From Euptelea pleiosperma (lineage: Eukaryota > Streptophyta > Magnoliopsida > Ranunculales > Eupteleaceae): a stretch of DNA of 64,000 nt. Position 1 is the first letter of the stretch, and each line of letters starts with the position of its first letter. Position numbers and translations under genes: made by a program. The stretch spans positions 39,089,109-39,153,108 of the forward strand of contig CM068542.1 of NCBI GenBank assembly GCA_035048495.1, written 5' to 3'. Shown piece after piece: positions 44,901-56,964 of this stretch. Below the pieces are notes generated by a model that worked only from the letters and a program-made list of their open reading frames with translations, searched no databases and was not told where the DNA came from.

Positions 44901-47281
44901 TGAAAGGAATGATGTGGGATGGGTGTAATTACCTCACCCTTACCAAGTCGTGCCCCCGTCTTTGGGTCGACGGCAACTGACCCAATCACTATTAAATCCA
45001 CCTTGATTTTCTCATCTAGACTGATCGGCCTTCCATATTTGGCAACCCCAACGGATGTGCAAGCTTCATTGATGATACCAGGAGCTAGCGAACAAGATTC
45101 CAGCACCGAGAAAAATCCCGTCCTCAGACGTGGCTGAGGAGTCAACAACTTCTTCCCACCTAATCACACAGATTGAACAAATAACTTAAATCATTTACAA
45201 GAGAAACCATATGAAAGTGAAGTAGAGGACAACTTGTGAATGACCAAATCCTCACTCCCTTGGTTGCAACATCGAGCGCTATACAATTGAGCTAAAGGGA
45301 TTCAAAATTCCAATAAAAAACCAAATCAAATAGGGGTTTTTTATGCATTAGTAAACTAACCAGATGGTAATTATGTTAATTATGTTGCTTTATTAAACTA
45401 GTAATAAAATGGTTTTATTCAATTAGTAACTTTTGAGCATTAGACGTCCAGGTTGTTGCTTTTTAAACTTGTCTTTTCCTTGTGTACTCTAAACAACTTT
45501 ATAAAATTTTGAATGAAGATTTGGGGGCAAAATCTTGAGAGCCTTTTTCAAATGGTGTGTGCATGTGTTGTAATTTTAGTCTAACAATGCTTGGGAAAGT
45601 AGAGCTCCTGATATAATGATGAGAGTTTGAGCTTAAGGGTGGAGCCCTAGGATCTCCCACTGTGTCCCATGGGCACAACTTTGCAAAACCAAAGTCACAC
45701 ACACGTGTGCACGTCGGGCCTGGTCGGGGGTTGTAGGTTGTGGGTTTTTGATATCATAGACTTATCTGTTTAGGCAAAATTATTTTTAACCTTCTTAAAA
45801 GATTTTTTGACTTAAAGTTTTTTGATCGTTGGCTTTACTATTGACTGAAAGAGACTTTACTTGACCATTGGTTTTTAAATTAGACGTTGTTAAACCGTTT
45901 CAAAACATCACTTCACCGATTGCCATACGACACCTTATTGTCATAAATATCCTTGTTCATATCCTTTTAAAACATAGACAGATTGACAGAAAAAGAAACC
46001 CAGAAAACAGAAACAATACAAGTCCCTCTGTCTTCTTCTCTTTTTTCTTCTCTGTTATATTTAATCAAAGGTGCTTCCATTATGAATTTGCCAGGGTCAA
46101 CGATTTCGGAGTGTTGTCTATTGTTGATCGGACTGTTGAATCCTGGGGGTAGAAGTCCAGTGTCCTGTCAACAACACCCCAGAATGCAGGCGACTAATCT
46201 GCATTAGGACAGCATGTTAAACGCATGTCACATCATCTCTTCTTCTCTATACAGAATTTCATATATTGCTGACATGTTGGATTGGATCATTACTTAAACA
46301 AGTATTTAGTACATCTTCTGGTTGTTTTTTTGTGTTATTCTAATTGTTAAAAAAAAAAAAAACAGATTGTTAAGTATAACAAATTAATGAAAAGAAAAGG
46401 TTGAGAATAGAAAATGTTGATTTTAATCAGTGAGAGCTAATATAAGCAGATAAATACAGACATTACAAGAAAAACAACTAACCTGAAAGCGTTAGAAGCC
46501 GGACCTGCTTCTGCGGCGAATCGGGATTAACCTTCACGCACTCTGCAACCCGGAACACATCCAATCCACCTAACTTTCACAACCCACAAGACATCAGTCT
46601 CAGTAAAGCTGGAGGAGAAGAAAAACGAGCCGGTCTTGGGTTACTCGACCCATCAGACGCCCCACTGCCGAGTCGGACTCGTCCGAGTCACGAAATCGAG
46701 TCGGCGAGTATTAGGAAAAGGAAGGAAAACTGTGAAACCAACCAAAATCTTCCTTTTTTCCCAAGAAAATATTTTAAAAAATCAGGCAAATATTTTGAGG
46801 AAAAAAAAAAGAATGATAGAAAGATAAAAGAGTAGTAGAATTAGAGAAAACCGACATTCTTCGCAGCGGCTGCGGCGCCAACGAAATTGGGGATTCGGTG
46901 ATGAACGGGACGAGGGTTTTGGGCGATGTTCTCGGCCTCCATCATATCCCAAACCCTCTTCCGGATTATCCATTTCCAGGCCTTCGGGTCTTCTTTCGAA
47001 CTGCTACTGCTGCTGATCTCCCTCTCGGCCGTCTCTGCCATCGTTTCTCGGACCTTTGAGTCGAGGCTGAGCCTCTCGGCCTCGAATGCTGCCTCACTGA
47101 AGCTCTCTTTGCTGCTGCTACCCAGCTTGCAGAAATTCCGAGTCGGAGAATTTGAGCTCTGATTCCGAAAGTTCTTCGAAGCAGAGACGAAAGAGAGAGA
47201 AGTAGAAGATTTATGAGTTTTCTTCAAGAGGGATTCTCTGAACGCGAACGCAGACGTAAATCGAATTAAATTTGCATCCAT
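41916..47281 (-). CDS. 5-formyltetrahydrofolate cyclo-ligase-like protein, COG0212 type
   Basis: Six coding exons join in phase with GT-AG introns: 47281-46856, 46573-46483, 45159-44933, 43958-43883, 42304-42179 and 42064-41916 (1095 nt, 364 residues plus stop). Residues 1-60 are Ser-rich and basic, like a chloroplast transit peptide. Then come [19 protein letters not shown] and [13 protein letters not shown] (nucleotide-binding side), [20 protein letters not shown], and [20 protein letters not shown], the counterpart of the G.RLG.G.G.YD motif of 5-FTHF cyclo-ligases, followed by [19 protein letters not shown]. The sequence follows the plant paralog (Arabidopsis At1g76730 type), described as distinct from true 5-FCL and linked to thiamin metabolism. 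The substrate here is inferred only. Start: first ATG of an open exon. The exon 1 donor (aat|gtcggt) is weak. Introns hold MITEs. Confidence 0.93.
42757..42960. mobile_element. MITE fragment in COG0212-like intron 4
   Basis: gagtcaatggctgatttttg and the inverted pair aatcagctcattctaaaacc / gaaattttgaaatgggctga belong to the 38852 family. Outer ends are missing. Confidence 0.5.
43023..43331. mobile_element. MITE (about 309 bp) in COG0212-like intron 4
   Basis: gtggggcccacatgcagatg at the left is mirrored by catctgcatgtgagccccac at the right, inside atgtcac/gtgtcact ends. The interior follows the 38852 family. Confidence 0.75.
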
Positions 47282-47785
47282 GGACGGAAATTTGGCTCGA
47301 AGCTTTTGAAGAGACTGTCAGGCCTTTGTTTCCAGAAAAAAAAGATAACATATTAAGCTACCAACGGTTCGGATTCGCGTCGTAAGTTAATTAACATGTA
47401 ACCCGGACCATTAAATTATCCGTGGTTCTTCGAGGACGACATTTCATTAGGGGGTCCAGCCCGCTGGATGGTCTTCGAGATTTGTGTGGTGCGACTCGTG
47501 AGGACCATCAAGCAATCTGGGCATAGGGACGCTGGTAAGGCTATCTTACAGACCGGTTCTATGATACAGAAGTCCCTCAAAGTGCCATGGGGGCACACTG
47601 ACCGCATCAATGTTGGCCCACATGAGGACCTACACACCAAATGCCAGCGTTTGGGTTGGTTTTAAGCCCAAGGGCTCAATCTGTAGATTCACTAAGGTTT
47701 GGGCCAAATATTTATAGGTCAGGAGACCCCCTTTTTTCTGACCCTCCCGGTGTTCGTGGGAAAAATCTATGATACCAACTTATGT
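47282..47785. other. 5' flank of the COG0212-like gene and spacer
   Basis: No promoter element was firmly recognised upstream of the ATG at 47281. The stretch contains MITE scraps (gcccacatgaggacctacac near 47615, a gacccccttttttctgaccc block near 47725). Confidence 0.45.
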
Positions 47786-48062
47786 ATCAAAATTTTGATG
47801 CAGAAGTCCCTCAATTTGCCACATAGTAAACTCTTTCGGGCCCACTGCTCCACTGAATGTTTGGCCCACATCTTGGTGGACCCACACACCAAAATTCAGT
47901 GTGATCGGTGATTCCTACCAATTGGATTTGAACACTTTTTCATTATGGGCTTGGAACCAACTCATAGGCCTGTTCATAAATGATGAAAAAGTGCTCAAAT
48001 CCAATAACTAGATTTTGGCGTTGTTGCAATTTGAGGGACTTCTGCATCAAAATTTTGATGCC
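47786..48062. mobile_element. MITE (277 bp) with about 33-bp near-perfect TIRs
   Basis: atcaaaattttgatgcagaa (then gtccctcaatttgc) at the left and its exact inverse at 48030-48062. Interior gcccacatcttggtggaccc. No ORF. Confidence 0.85.
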
Positions 48063-48089
48063 ATCAAAGATCAGCCCGACCTGCCTGTG

Positions 48090-48215
48090 TTCGTGTGCTC
48101 GGCCATGGATTTCAAGAATCCAACGGTTGTTGTCAGCACCAAGCTGGCATCACTTTTTGGGGGCACTAACCATCATCGTTGGATTCATGAAATCCACGGC
48201 CGAGCACGCAAACAA
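48090..48215. mobile_element. Short hairpin repeat, second copy
   Basis: ctcggccatggatttcaaga...atccaacggttg pairs with ...cgttggattcatgaaatcca...cggccgag around ctggcatcactttttggggg. Same family as 41250-41470. Confidence 0.75.
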
Positions 48216-49258
48216 ACACCCAGAGGGGTCAGAAAAATGGGGACCCGGAGCCTGAGCCTTTATTATTGTATGGTCCCCATTATTTTATTAATAATTAATT
48301 ACTTTGTTTTACATTATTTAATCCTATTTGTCAAGGTTGGCAGATTTACACTTTTTCTCGCACTAGTGTCGAAATCTTAGGCTAATCAAAACCATGCTGC
48401 ACAAGCACTAACTTCTGCAACAAACCCAATTCCCAAATCCTTGAAACAGGACCATAATCTCCAGTTTTAAGAAAAGTCACAACCATCAACTGGGGAACCG
48501 TTTGGATGTGCCAAACAAGGCAGTTGGTTTTATTATTTCATGGCACAAAGCGTGTACACAGTCAAAAAGAGTTCCAAACAGATCCATAGCTTCCAGTTCA
48601 AATAAAAGCATAGAACTACTGTACAGAAAATGAATGGAGGAAGCACAAGTATGGGGAAAATTATACGATTAAAAGGAGAGTAATTATCCACCTCGGCCTA
48701 AATTCGCATGCTGACAGCCAGAGAGTTGCCTTGCCCTCCAAGCATGCATGGAGCTCAATCCCAACATAAGTGAATCACAAATATCCCCATAAACCAACAT
48801 GAAACAGAAAGAGAGCAAACATTGAATTTGAGCATCCCACATCTTCATGGTTAGCAAAAAAAAATACAAGAGCAAAACTTTCAAAACGTCTTCAATCATT
48901 CGAGCCGTTGGGAGAAACCAAATTAGGTTGGCAACATGGTATGCAATGAATATTGTACACAATGAAGAAGGGGAAAACCTATAATGTAAAACGCTTGATG
49001 GCCCACATTCCAGAACCCTACTAAATGCACGTCTAAGAAACCTAGAAATAAAAACTAAGGCATCAAAATTGCACAGAAAATTGAAAGTAGGGAAATAAAA
49101 GATGAGGAGAAAAGCAAAGCTCATCCCACCACTCCTGCAAAATGTTACACCAGTACAAGAAGGAAAAGAAGGGTATAATATAGAACACCTGCCACCTACC
49201 CATAATCATCTTTCTCATGTACGACTCTTCATCCTCTCTCTTTCAACAAGGGTTCTTT
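48216..49258 (-). other. Spacer and probable 3'UTR of the PTB gene
   Basis: The part nearest 49258 should be 3'UTR of the minus-strand PTB gene. No other gene was identified. Confidence 0.45.
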
Positions 49259-52200
49259 TTAGATGGTCTGCAACTGGGAGAAGGAGATCCGAATGACGGA
49301 CCTGTCGATGGAGCTGGCGTGCTTGCACACAAGGGCCTCGGTGGCCTGCTCCTCAGTTTCGAACATAATCAGGGCCTGCTTCTTCCCATTCACCTCAAAG
49401 AGCTTTGTGCTTACTATGGTGCCATGCTCCTCGAGGTGGGCCACAATCTCCTCCTCCGTGATGTCCTGAGGAAGGGTGGACAGGTGGATCATCTTGGTCG
49501 GGGAGCAGCAGTAGCGGTAGTTCTTCGTAGCGTTTCGATTGAAGCGGTTTAGGTTTGAGTTCAAGTACTCATGCGTATCTGGGGCTGCTGTTATGTTCGG
49601 ATGCTTCGAGAAGTTCACCTCCAATCGCTTACCAAACAGCATGGCTCCCTGGATCCCAGAAGTGAAAACAGTTGTTAGCTCTTTAGCACCATAATCTGGG
49701 GTATCATATTAAATGGAAAGATCTCGAATAAAAGGTCATGCAATGCATGTGGAGCAAACCTTTGAACTCAATTGCTTAGAACAGGCAACCAACCAAGGTA
49801 TGTGGTATTTCATATTTTACACAAAACAGTAAAACTGTCTCATCTCTATTGTCATTTTCTTTTAATTTGAAAATGTCTCGAGGCACAAGATCTCCCAAGG
49901 CGCGGAGGCGCCCAGTGATGGGAGTCGGAATGAAATACCACAACCAAAGGTAGTTAAGTTCAGTTTGAATCATGAAATGATGGTTTTGGAAGCAAGGATA
50001 CAACATCCAATCAAAGATAGCGTCCTAAAGCAACTTGTTTGGCCATTGATTCTATTCAAGATGGTCCGTTAAGAAAAGCTCAGAAGCCATTTGTCCAAGA
50101 AAAGGAGGCACTGATCTCAGGCCTGCCTCCCAGGTCCTTGCAACCATACACCCCTGATAGGTTTTAACCATTTCAATGTATATGGATCTGACAACTTTAA
50201 AAGCTCCTAATGGGTGACTAGAACCCCAGACAAGTTTATAGAATCACAGCCAACCAGAGTAATGGTAAACATTATGTCGAGAAAGCAAACAAAAAGAGAA
50301 CAGCCGCTAGTCCCTCCAGATTTTGGAGAAGACATAAACATTGATACCCCACACACAATTCAGTGCGACTGTGAGAGTGATTAGGTTGGCACAGAGATTA
50401 TTCAATTCCTTTTTTTTTTTTTTTTTGGATAAAGGTTGAAGGCTTAATTTATCCAGTAAAAAAGGTGGTTGAAGTCTGCTCAGTCCTGGAGAGTTTGATC
50501 GAGTCGCTCAGCCAACACAAAGAGACAAGGCAAGGTCAAGCAATGTCGCCAAGGAAGATGTCACATATGGTAACATATTTTGATTTGAGAAAATTGATCT
50601 TCTGGCGCCTAATCAAAATCATCATCTGAAAACACTGTCACAATCCCATGACAACTATATCCATGCAATCAAACATCTGAATAAACACAGCTATAACCTA
50701 GTCCAGGAAAGTGTGAAAAAGGACTAGATAAAATCAAACCTTCAAGAAGTGTACAGCCAATTCAGCCTGGAACCCATCTCCCATCTGAACGAGTGCATGA
50801 TCCGGTTTGTTGCGGAGAAGTTTGATTCTCACAATGTTTCCATAAATGGAGAACAGATTGAAGAGCTTATCCTCGTCAATTTTCTGAGATTAAGGTAAAA
50901 CGAAGAGTGACTGGCCATTAAATAACTGGAAGGGGAAAAACAAGAAAAAGCAACCAAGGATAATAAAAAAAATGGCTTACATCAGAATTTAGATTAGAAA
51001 CCAGAACAGTGCACCTTTCATTAGTACCACTTATCCCAGGAGGCAACCCTCCTCCAAATGCAGCTGCAACAGCCGCAGCATTGCCCATCTAGAGAAGGAA
51101 ACAACAATGAAAATTCCACACAAATGCATGCCTGAGACAGTCTTTCCACAGAAATAAAGTGAAACTAATGGGCAAAATAAAATATAGTAAGGAATACTTC
51201 ATTCCAGGAGCCTGCAAGTCTGACCTCCACACCTATCTATGTCTGGAGAACTAGTCGAGCATATGGCAGTGTGGGTCAGTGTCCAACATTCAATGCGTCC
51301 CACATGGGAGATCTCCTGACAAAATTCAACCCAGATGAACGATCAATGTACTTTAGGGTTCACCATAATACTTTAGTCCAAGAGAATTGGTAGATGGATG
51401 ACCAGAACTATATAATAGGGCACATTTTTTGCCTAGGAGATCTCTGAGGTGAGTCACATGGATTGGTGGACCCAATCCCTGCACAACTGTGCCACATGTA
51501 AAACAAATGTAAGGAGGGAGAACTTATGCCTCGAACAAAGCAACCAAATAGCAAAACCAACGACTCGAAACAAGATAACCTGGATAGGACTCAGAACTTG
51601 GCCTGAAACACCAACCTGTGGAAATGCTACTGCAACAGAGAAAATACAGTATGTGCGTCAATCAGTGGTTGAATAAACTATTATAACCATATAACTCTCA
51701 AGAAAGAGAGAAACAAATTAAAAAAAGCACCTGCCCTGGCTCCAGGAGGTTGAAGTGCATACAGGCCTCCGCCTCCGCCTCCGCCTCCGCCATCACCATA
51801 ACCAGGCTGTTATACAAACAGAACAGAGAGACACCAGATACTTAGCAAAGAAAATCTGCAATGCAAACCTTAGAAATGTGAACCCACAGAGCTGGTAAAT
51901 CAGGGAAAAGAAAACAAGAGGCATTGGGCAAAGTCACCTCAAAAACTGCAGAGATAAAGGGAAAAAAACAGTAAACAAGGAAACATACTTGCGAGGATCT
52001 GCCTTTCTGTTCAGAAGGCAGAGATGGGTTTGTGAAATCCCTGCACATAGAAAGAGGGCCATGCAGCAGCATAATCAGGATGATATCAAAGATCAGAAAA
52101 GGATTATTCAAGCAGCAGTATTTAAAGTTACATGAAGCTAAAAGCGCAAGAAGCTATGGACAGACCTGGAGCGCTCATTATTGTAGTTCACTTGTAACTC

Positions 52201-55122
52201 ACTGAGGCTGGAATTTGAGAAGAAACAAAAAAGATAGGATTCACTCTCAGTATAGAAAGTCAATCACACCAGCAAACAGTAAGATCACTAAAAGGCTTGC
52301 AAACCTACTTTGAGAACTGAATATCCAGCTGACAGCAACCGTCATAAATATTGCGTCCCTATAAAGAAGTGACCAAGTGTACACCTATTTTTAGCTCAAC
52401 TTCATAGCTCAAGCAACTCTCACTTTCAAGGAACTTTTGGATGGAAAGAATTACATACTTGAAGTGCATTTCTTGCTGTAACAGCACTCTGACGCGATTG
52501 GTACTGGATAAGGGCTTGAGAACCTATAAAATTTGCACAAAAAAAGAAGAATAAGAAGTAGTTAATGTGTTCTTGCATAATTGTTCTTTTAGTAGGTATA
52601 GTTACTGGCACAACTAGAAAGGTAATATATACATCTGCATGAGTTCTCCTGGCACCATTCAAGAGAAAAAATGAACATTTTTACATCCAGAAAAATCATA
52701 AAAGTAAGAAATCATATTCACAAAAAAGGAAGAAGCTTTAGAGGCATTCCAACTAAAACGAATGCAAAATCCATTCAAAGAATCTTAAAGAAGTTAAAAT
52801 TAAGAGAGAAAGAGAAGACTAGTAGAAGCTGACCAGCTGACTTCTGAAATGTGACGATTTTCTCCACAAACCCATGAGGAGAAAACACTTGATGCAGCAC
52901 TTCCACTGTTATGGGATAGAGCAGGTGATGAATTGTAACTAAGAGGATTCGATTGGGTTGTGTATCCTGAGAGTGCCCGACAGCAGACCAGCATAGACAC
53001 AGGAGAAAGAGAGAGAGACAGAATGAATAGAGAAGAATAAATAGAGAAAAGGAGATAGAACTATAGACAATAAAAGATAACATGAAATCATAAGTTACTA
53101 ATAAAATTAAAAAAGCAATACGCATTTGAGGTTCAAGTAAAAAAGAAAAAACGAAGGAAAGAGAAAGAAAAAGAATGAAGCTTAACTAATTTACATTATC
53201 CTCCTTGTATTTATAGTTTGGTGCTAGTTTTGGGCAGCATCGACACTTAGTTACCCTCGAAATTCTCAAAAACAAACAGTGATTCATGGGAAATTAATGT
53301 ATTTGATATTTATGATGGTTCAAAAAGGTATGCTTCCACAAATCAACCTAGACGAAATTTAATGGAAATCAAACTTGGAATGCCATCCAAGGCTTATGGA
53401 ACTATATTATAAGCAAGATAAACATGTTTCTATAGATCTAAGAATGCATGTTACACCCTACCACACAGTTCTCTTCCCTATGCGCACTTGCAGACTTGCT
53501 AATTGCTATCACCACAAGAAAGTACAGAATAAACTTATCAAGAAACAACTGTTTTGAACAAATTAGTAAAATAGTAAAATCCTAATAACGCCACTTTTTT
53601 AATAACACCACCACTTGCATGGTTACATCAAACGCTATGAATTATATGATTTGTATAAGAGAAGCACCTCAGCCGTAAGGTTTGATGCATATCATCTAAG
53701 CCTCAAAGGCATTACCAACTGACAACAGGTTGCAACTTATCTAAATCATATGCACAATTGATAGTTGTAGGTCAACAAAAGTATTTGCTGAAAAGGTGGG
53801 TCCCTTTATACGTCATACCTAACTCTCAGTTTTGCACACCCAGTACCTAACAGTAAAATACATGGAGTCATTTGTTAAGAATCAGACTGCCAACCTGGTC
53901 TCCACCCTTGCGTCCTTGCGCATTCTGATCCATTGTTGTCAGTTCTTGATGTGACGAAAACTGAATGTATACATTCCTCCCTCTGTAATGGCACGTCACA
54001 AAGTCAAACTACAAACTGTGACGTAAAAACAAAAAAAATATTATATATATAAATTAAGTTGGCTGGGGTCACAGTTTTTGTGCCCAAAAAAAGAAAAAAA
54101 ATCTTTTGCACAAAAATCTTTCAGAAGTATATTTTCTGGTGCAAAAGTGATCGAAGCAGGCCTTAAGGTTTTGATTGCTGTGTCACAGGCCGATGTGTCC
54201 AACACAGAAATTCTTTGAAACTGGAATGTGTAGTTGTCATGAAAGCCACACACAATGCAGAGCAAATAAGATTTTCAAGATCATAATACCTGACACTCGG
54301 CTGGACATTTGTGTAGTACTGCAATGCATTAACAGCGGATGTCACATCGTGCATCTGGAGAAGAGCCTGTTCAATACAACAGAGACAGAGAGATGAAACC
54401 AAGGTTTAAAAGGGGCCATTATAATGGTATAACAGACTAGGGGCGTTACCATTTTTTCCGTTATAACGAATTGTTACGCTCAGGGGCAAAAACGGAAAAT
54501 GGGGGGGGGGCCGAAAAATAACGGCCTTTTTTTCACAAAATTTTCCAGAAATTAACGGTGGTCATCCTTTTCATTGTAACGGAAAATAGCGGCCGTTATA
54601 ACGAAAATAACGGCCATTATTTTTTGAGCGTTTCAACGGTACATAACGTAACGGGGGAGGTCCGAATCCGTTATAACGGCCATTTTTTAAACCGTGGATC
54701 AAACTATGAACTTGGGTCTGGTCTACAAACCTACTCGGGTATACCTAACATGTGTCTGTCTAGATATAGAGAGAGAGGGAGAGAGAGATTAATAATCAAT
54801 CTGTGAAGTAGCTTGGGTATAAAAGTCGTACAGCTACTAAATAATAAATGCTAAACAACCAAAACCCAGGAAGAAAAACCTGATTTTTAGCACGAAGCAT
54901 CACAAGTTTGGTGACGACACCAAAAGGCTGGACCAGCTGAAGCAGATCGTTCTGAAAAACAAAAACAAAACATTGCAAGGTATCAATTGCAGTATATATA
55001 TATAGCAAAAAGAAAGAGAGAAACAAAATTTCCATGCAAGATGAGAAAGAAGGAACGGGTAATACATCAGATATTTCATGCCCCACATTGCGGACATGAA
55101 TGACTTTGGAAGGCTCTGTCAT
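49259..55122 (-). CDS. Polypyrimidine tract-binding protein homolog, PTB3 type
   Basis: Fourteen coding exons join in phase: 55122-55066, 54951-54880, 54366-54290, 53982-53895, 52966-52834, 52523-52459, 52358-52309, 52207-52166, 52040-51989, 51806-51731, 51629-51616, 51088-50981, 50883-50740 and 49648-49259 (1368 nt, 455 residues). RRM-type regions lie at about residues 7-85 (VIHVRNVGHEI), 104-181 (RILLVTIHHLL, VFSPHGFVEKI), 268-342 (CTVLVSNLN, LFSIYGNIVRI) and 378-452 (KMIHLSTLPQDIT). A Gly run (218-225) and Ala stretch link RRM2 and RRM3. PTB proteins bind CU-rich RNA in nucleus and cytoplasm and control splicing. The ATG chosen starts MTEPSKVIHV, the conserved N-terminus; an upstream in-frame ATG at 55152 lies within the 5'UTR intron. 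Exon 11 is only 14 nt. Confidence 0.95.
51616..51629 (-). other. 14-nt micro-exon of the PTB gene
   Basis: TAGCATTTCCACAG between ttgcag and gttggt. With the split codon it encodes V-A-F-P-Q between ...PPGARA and MGNAAAV. Skipping it would shift the frame. The related plant proteins carry GGFPQ-like residues here, which supports it. Confidence 0.8.
51757..51787 (-). repeat. GGCGGA hexanucleotide repeat coding a poly-Gly run
   Basis: Four consecutive ggcgga-type hexamers on the coding strand of exon 10 encode eight Gly. Length variation would stay in frame. Confidence 0.85.
54400..54696. mobile_element. hAT-like MITE (297 bp) in PTB intron 2
   Basis: Ends caaggtttaaaaggggcc and ...ccattttttaaaccgtg. 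Flanking octamers gatgaaac (54392-54399) and gatcaaac (54697-54704) differ by one base. It lies between the second and third coding exons, about 35 bp upstream of the exon 3 acceptor in transcript order. Interior ggccgttataacg motifs as in 39269. Confidence 0.85.
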
Positions 55123-55800
55123 CTTAATAAACCCCTGAGACAAGCCCAACAATCAGTGAATCTCGGATTATCCAAGGTTGCCGATAAAATGCCGCCCAAT
55201 GGATTCTGATTATAGCTGAAATAAAAAATAAAAAATAAATCGGGGTTGAGGAAAAAGCCTATATTTTTCAGTGCATTACTGAGATGATTCTTCCTCTTTC
55301 AGATAATTACAACCAAACAGCCCTTTAAAATCGTGCAAACACCGGGTAGAAATTGAACCGGAAAAAAAGTGTTAAAAAAAACGAACTTTTAAACAACTGC
55401 GTCTATCAAACACAACCTCTAGCCCCAAACAAGCATTGGGAACAATTTAACCCTAGAAATCATCTAGAACCCATACCTGAATAGAATTTTAAGGAATAAA
55501 AAACAAATCTTTGTTTGGTATTAGCACAAACATCGATTTAAAAAATCTAAAAATCGTCTAAAGTTCAAGGCTTTAACATAAAACCCAACAATCTAATCAT
55601 TTTGAAATTAAACGCGTTAAGCAAACAGCGAACATCCAAAACCAGATTATGACGAGAAGCTAAGATAGAACTTACCTGAGAGAGGTAATTTGGAGCTCGG
55701 TAATGGTGAATGTGGGACTTTCAATCAGATATGTAGATATTGACTGGTGCACACGTTCAAGTTTTCGTGCCCTAGATAGATTTCACAGATCCTCTCGACT
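55123..55800 (-). promoter_or_regulatory. PTB 5'UTR with intron, and promoter-proximal region
   Basis: The 5'UTR resumes at 55134 after a tctcag acceptor, eleven bases upstream of the ATG. The matching donor CTCAG|GTAAGT is at 55676/55675, so an intron of about 541 bp (55135-55675) splits the 5'UTR. The upstream UTR exon runs from 55676 rightwards; its start was not determined. Confidence 0.75.
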
Positions 55801-56180
55801 AAACTTGGAAGAGAGAGAAAGAAAGAGACAGATGGTTGCCCTAGATATGGATTTTTTCGAGACGAGAACATACATGTTGTTATGTAATTTATCGTATCTC
55901 ATGAGATTACGAACTTCTCGCGTTGTATTATATGGGCAAAACGTTAGGCCGATGTTCTTTTGCCGCGTTAACGTGGTCGGCTAATCAAAAGTAGTGATAG
56001 TAACTCAATATTTTGTTCTTTCAATTCTCGTTAATCTACTACACCCAACGTGGCAGCTTTTGATTGGTGTGTATCCTCTTCTTTCGAGAGGTCGTGGGGT
56101 CAAACCCACACAGGTAGATTAGAGGGTAGATTTCCTCCTTTGAGCAGTGTGGCAGGAGTAGAAATCCCCTTTAAGAGGTG
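55801..56180. other. Upstream flank of PTB; possible SINE scrap
   Basis: A B-box-like ggtcgtggggtcaaaccc (56090-56107) may be a SINE remnant. No gene was identified. Confidence 0.4.
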
Positions 56181-56449
56181 GTGGTTGTGGGATGGACATG
56201 GCTCCGACATGACTGGAACAAGCATCGTGATTAATTCTTACTATTCATCGCCATCAAAAAAAGAAAAAGCAGTTGTGGGATGAACATGGCTCCAACGTAA
56301 CTGAAACAAGCATCGTGATTAATTCTTACTATTCATCGCCATCAAAAAGAGAAAAAGTGGTTGTGGGATGGACATGGCTCCGACGTGACTGGAACAAGCA
56401 TCGTGATTAATTCTTACTATTCATCGCCATCGAAAAGAGAAAAAAAAAT
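56181..56449 (+). repeat. Tandem repeat, 88 bp x 3
   Basis: Units begin gttgtggga at 56184, 56272 and 56360, contain catggctcc.acgt.actg and gtgattaattcttactattc, and end in an A-rich catcaaaaagagaaaaa. The A-rich unit ends suggest a retroposon 3' part multiplied in tandem. Confidence 0.9.
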
Positions 56450-56756
56450 GTTGAAATGAGTTCATGAGCACAAAGAAAAAGAGACCAGAGAGATTTTCTT
56501 ACAAACCCCAACTCTTAACTACACGAAGACAGTCATTTTCTCTTTTCTCACTGTTTGTATAGAAGGGTATGTAAAAAAGATTAGAAGTTTTCTCGTGGTG
56601 CTTGAATCTCTTGCTTTGATATCCATTTTGATAAAATTTCGCACAGAAGTGTGGCACTATCGTCGAGGAATGATTTAAAAACTGTTTGACTAGCATGAAT
56701 TCAAAGATTCTTTTATATTTTTGTTGACAGCAATTCAAGGTTTTTAATTTGGGAAA
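56450..56756. other. Intergenic, no gene seen
   Basis: AT-rich with no supported ORF. Confidence 0.5.
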
Positions 56757-56930
56757 TTCTATATGCACTCCACAAATTCCAAAAGCACCCCATTTGGGTG
56801 CTATTTGGCCAAAAATGCCCCTGAGTAAAAAAATAAACCCAAGCACACCTCCCTTTCACCTGAAAAAAAATCAGAAGAAGAAGAATGAGGAGGAGGAGGA
56901 TGCCGTCGCCGACGCCATCGCCGCCACCAT

Positions 56931-56964
<34 letters not shown>

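Noticed and set aside
45230..45310. Minus-strand tRNA-like sequence in the COG0212-like gene
   Set aside because: An A-box-like stretch (tagctcaattgtatagcgct) is present but the T-arm is not; at most a SINE scrap.
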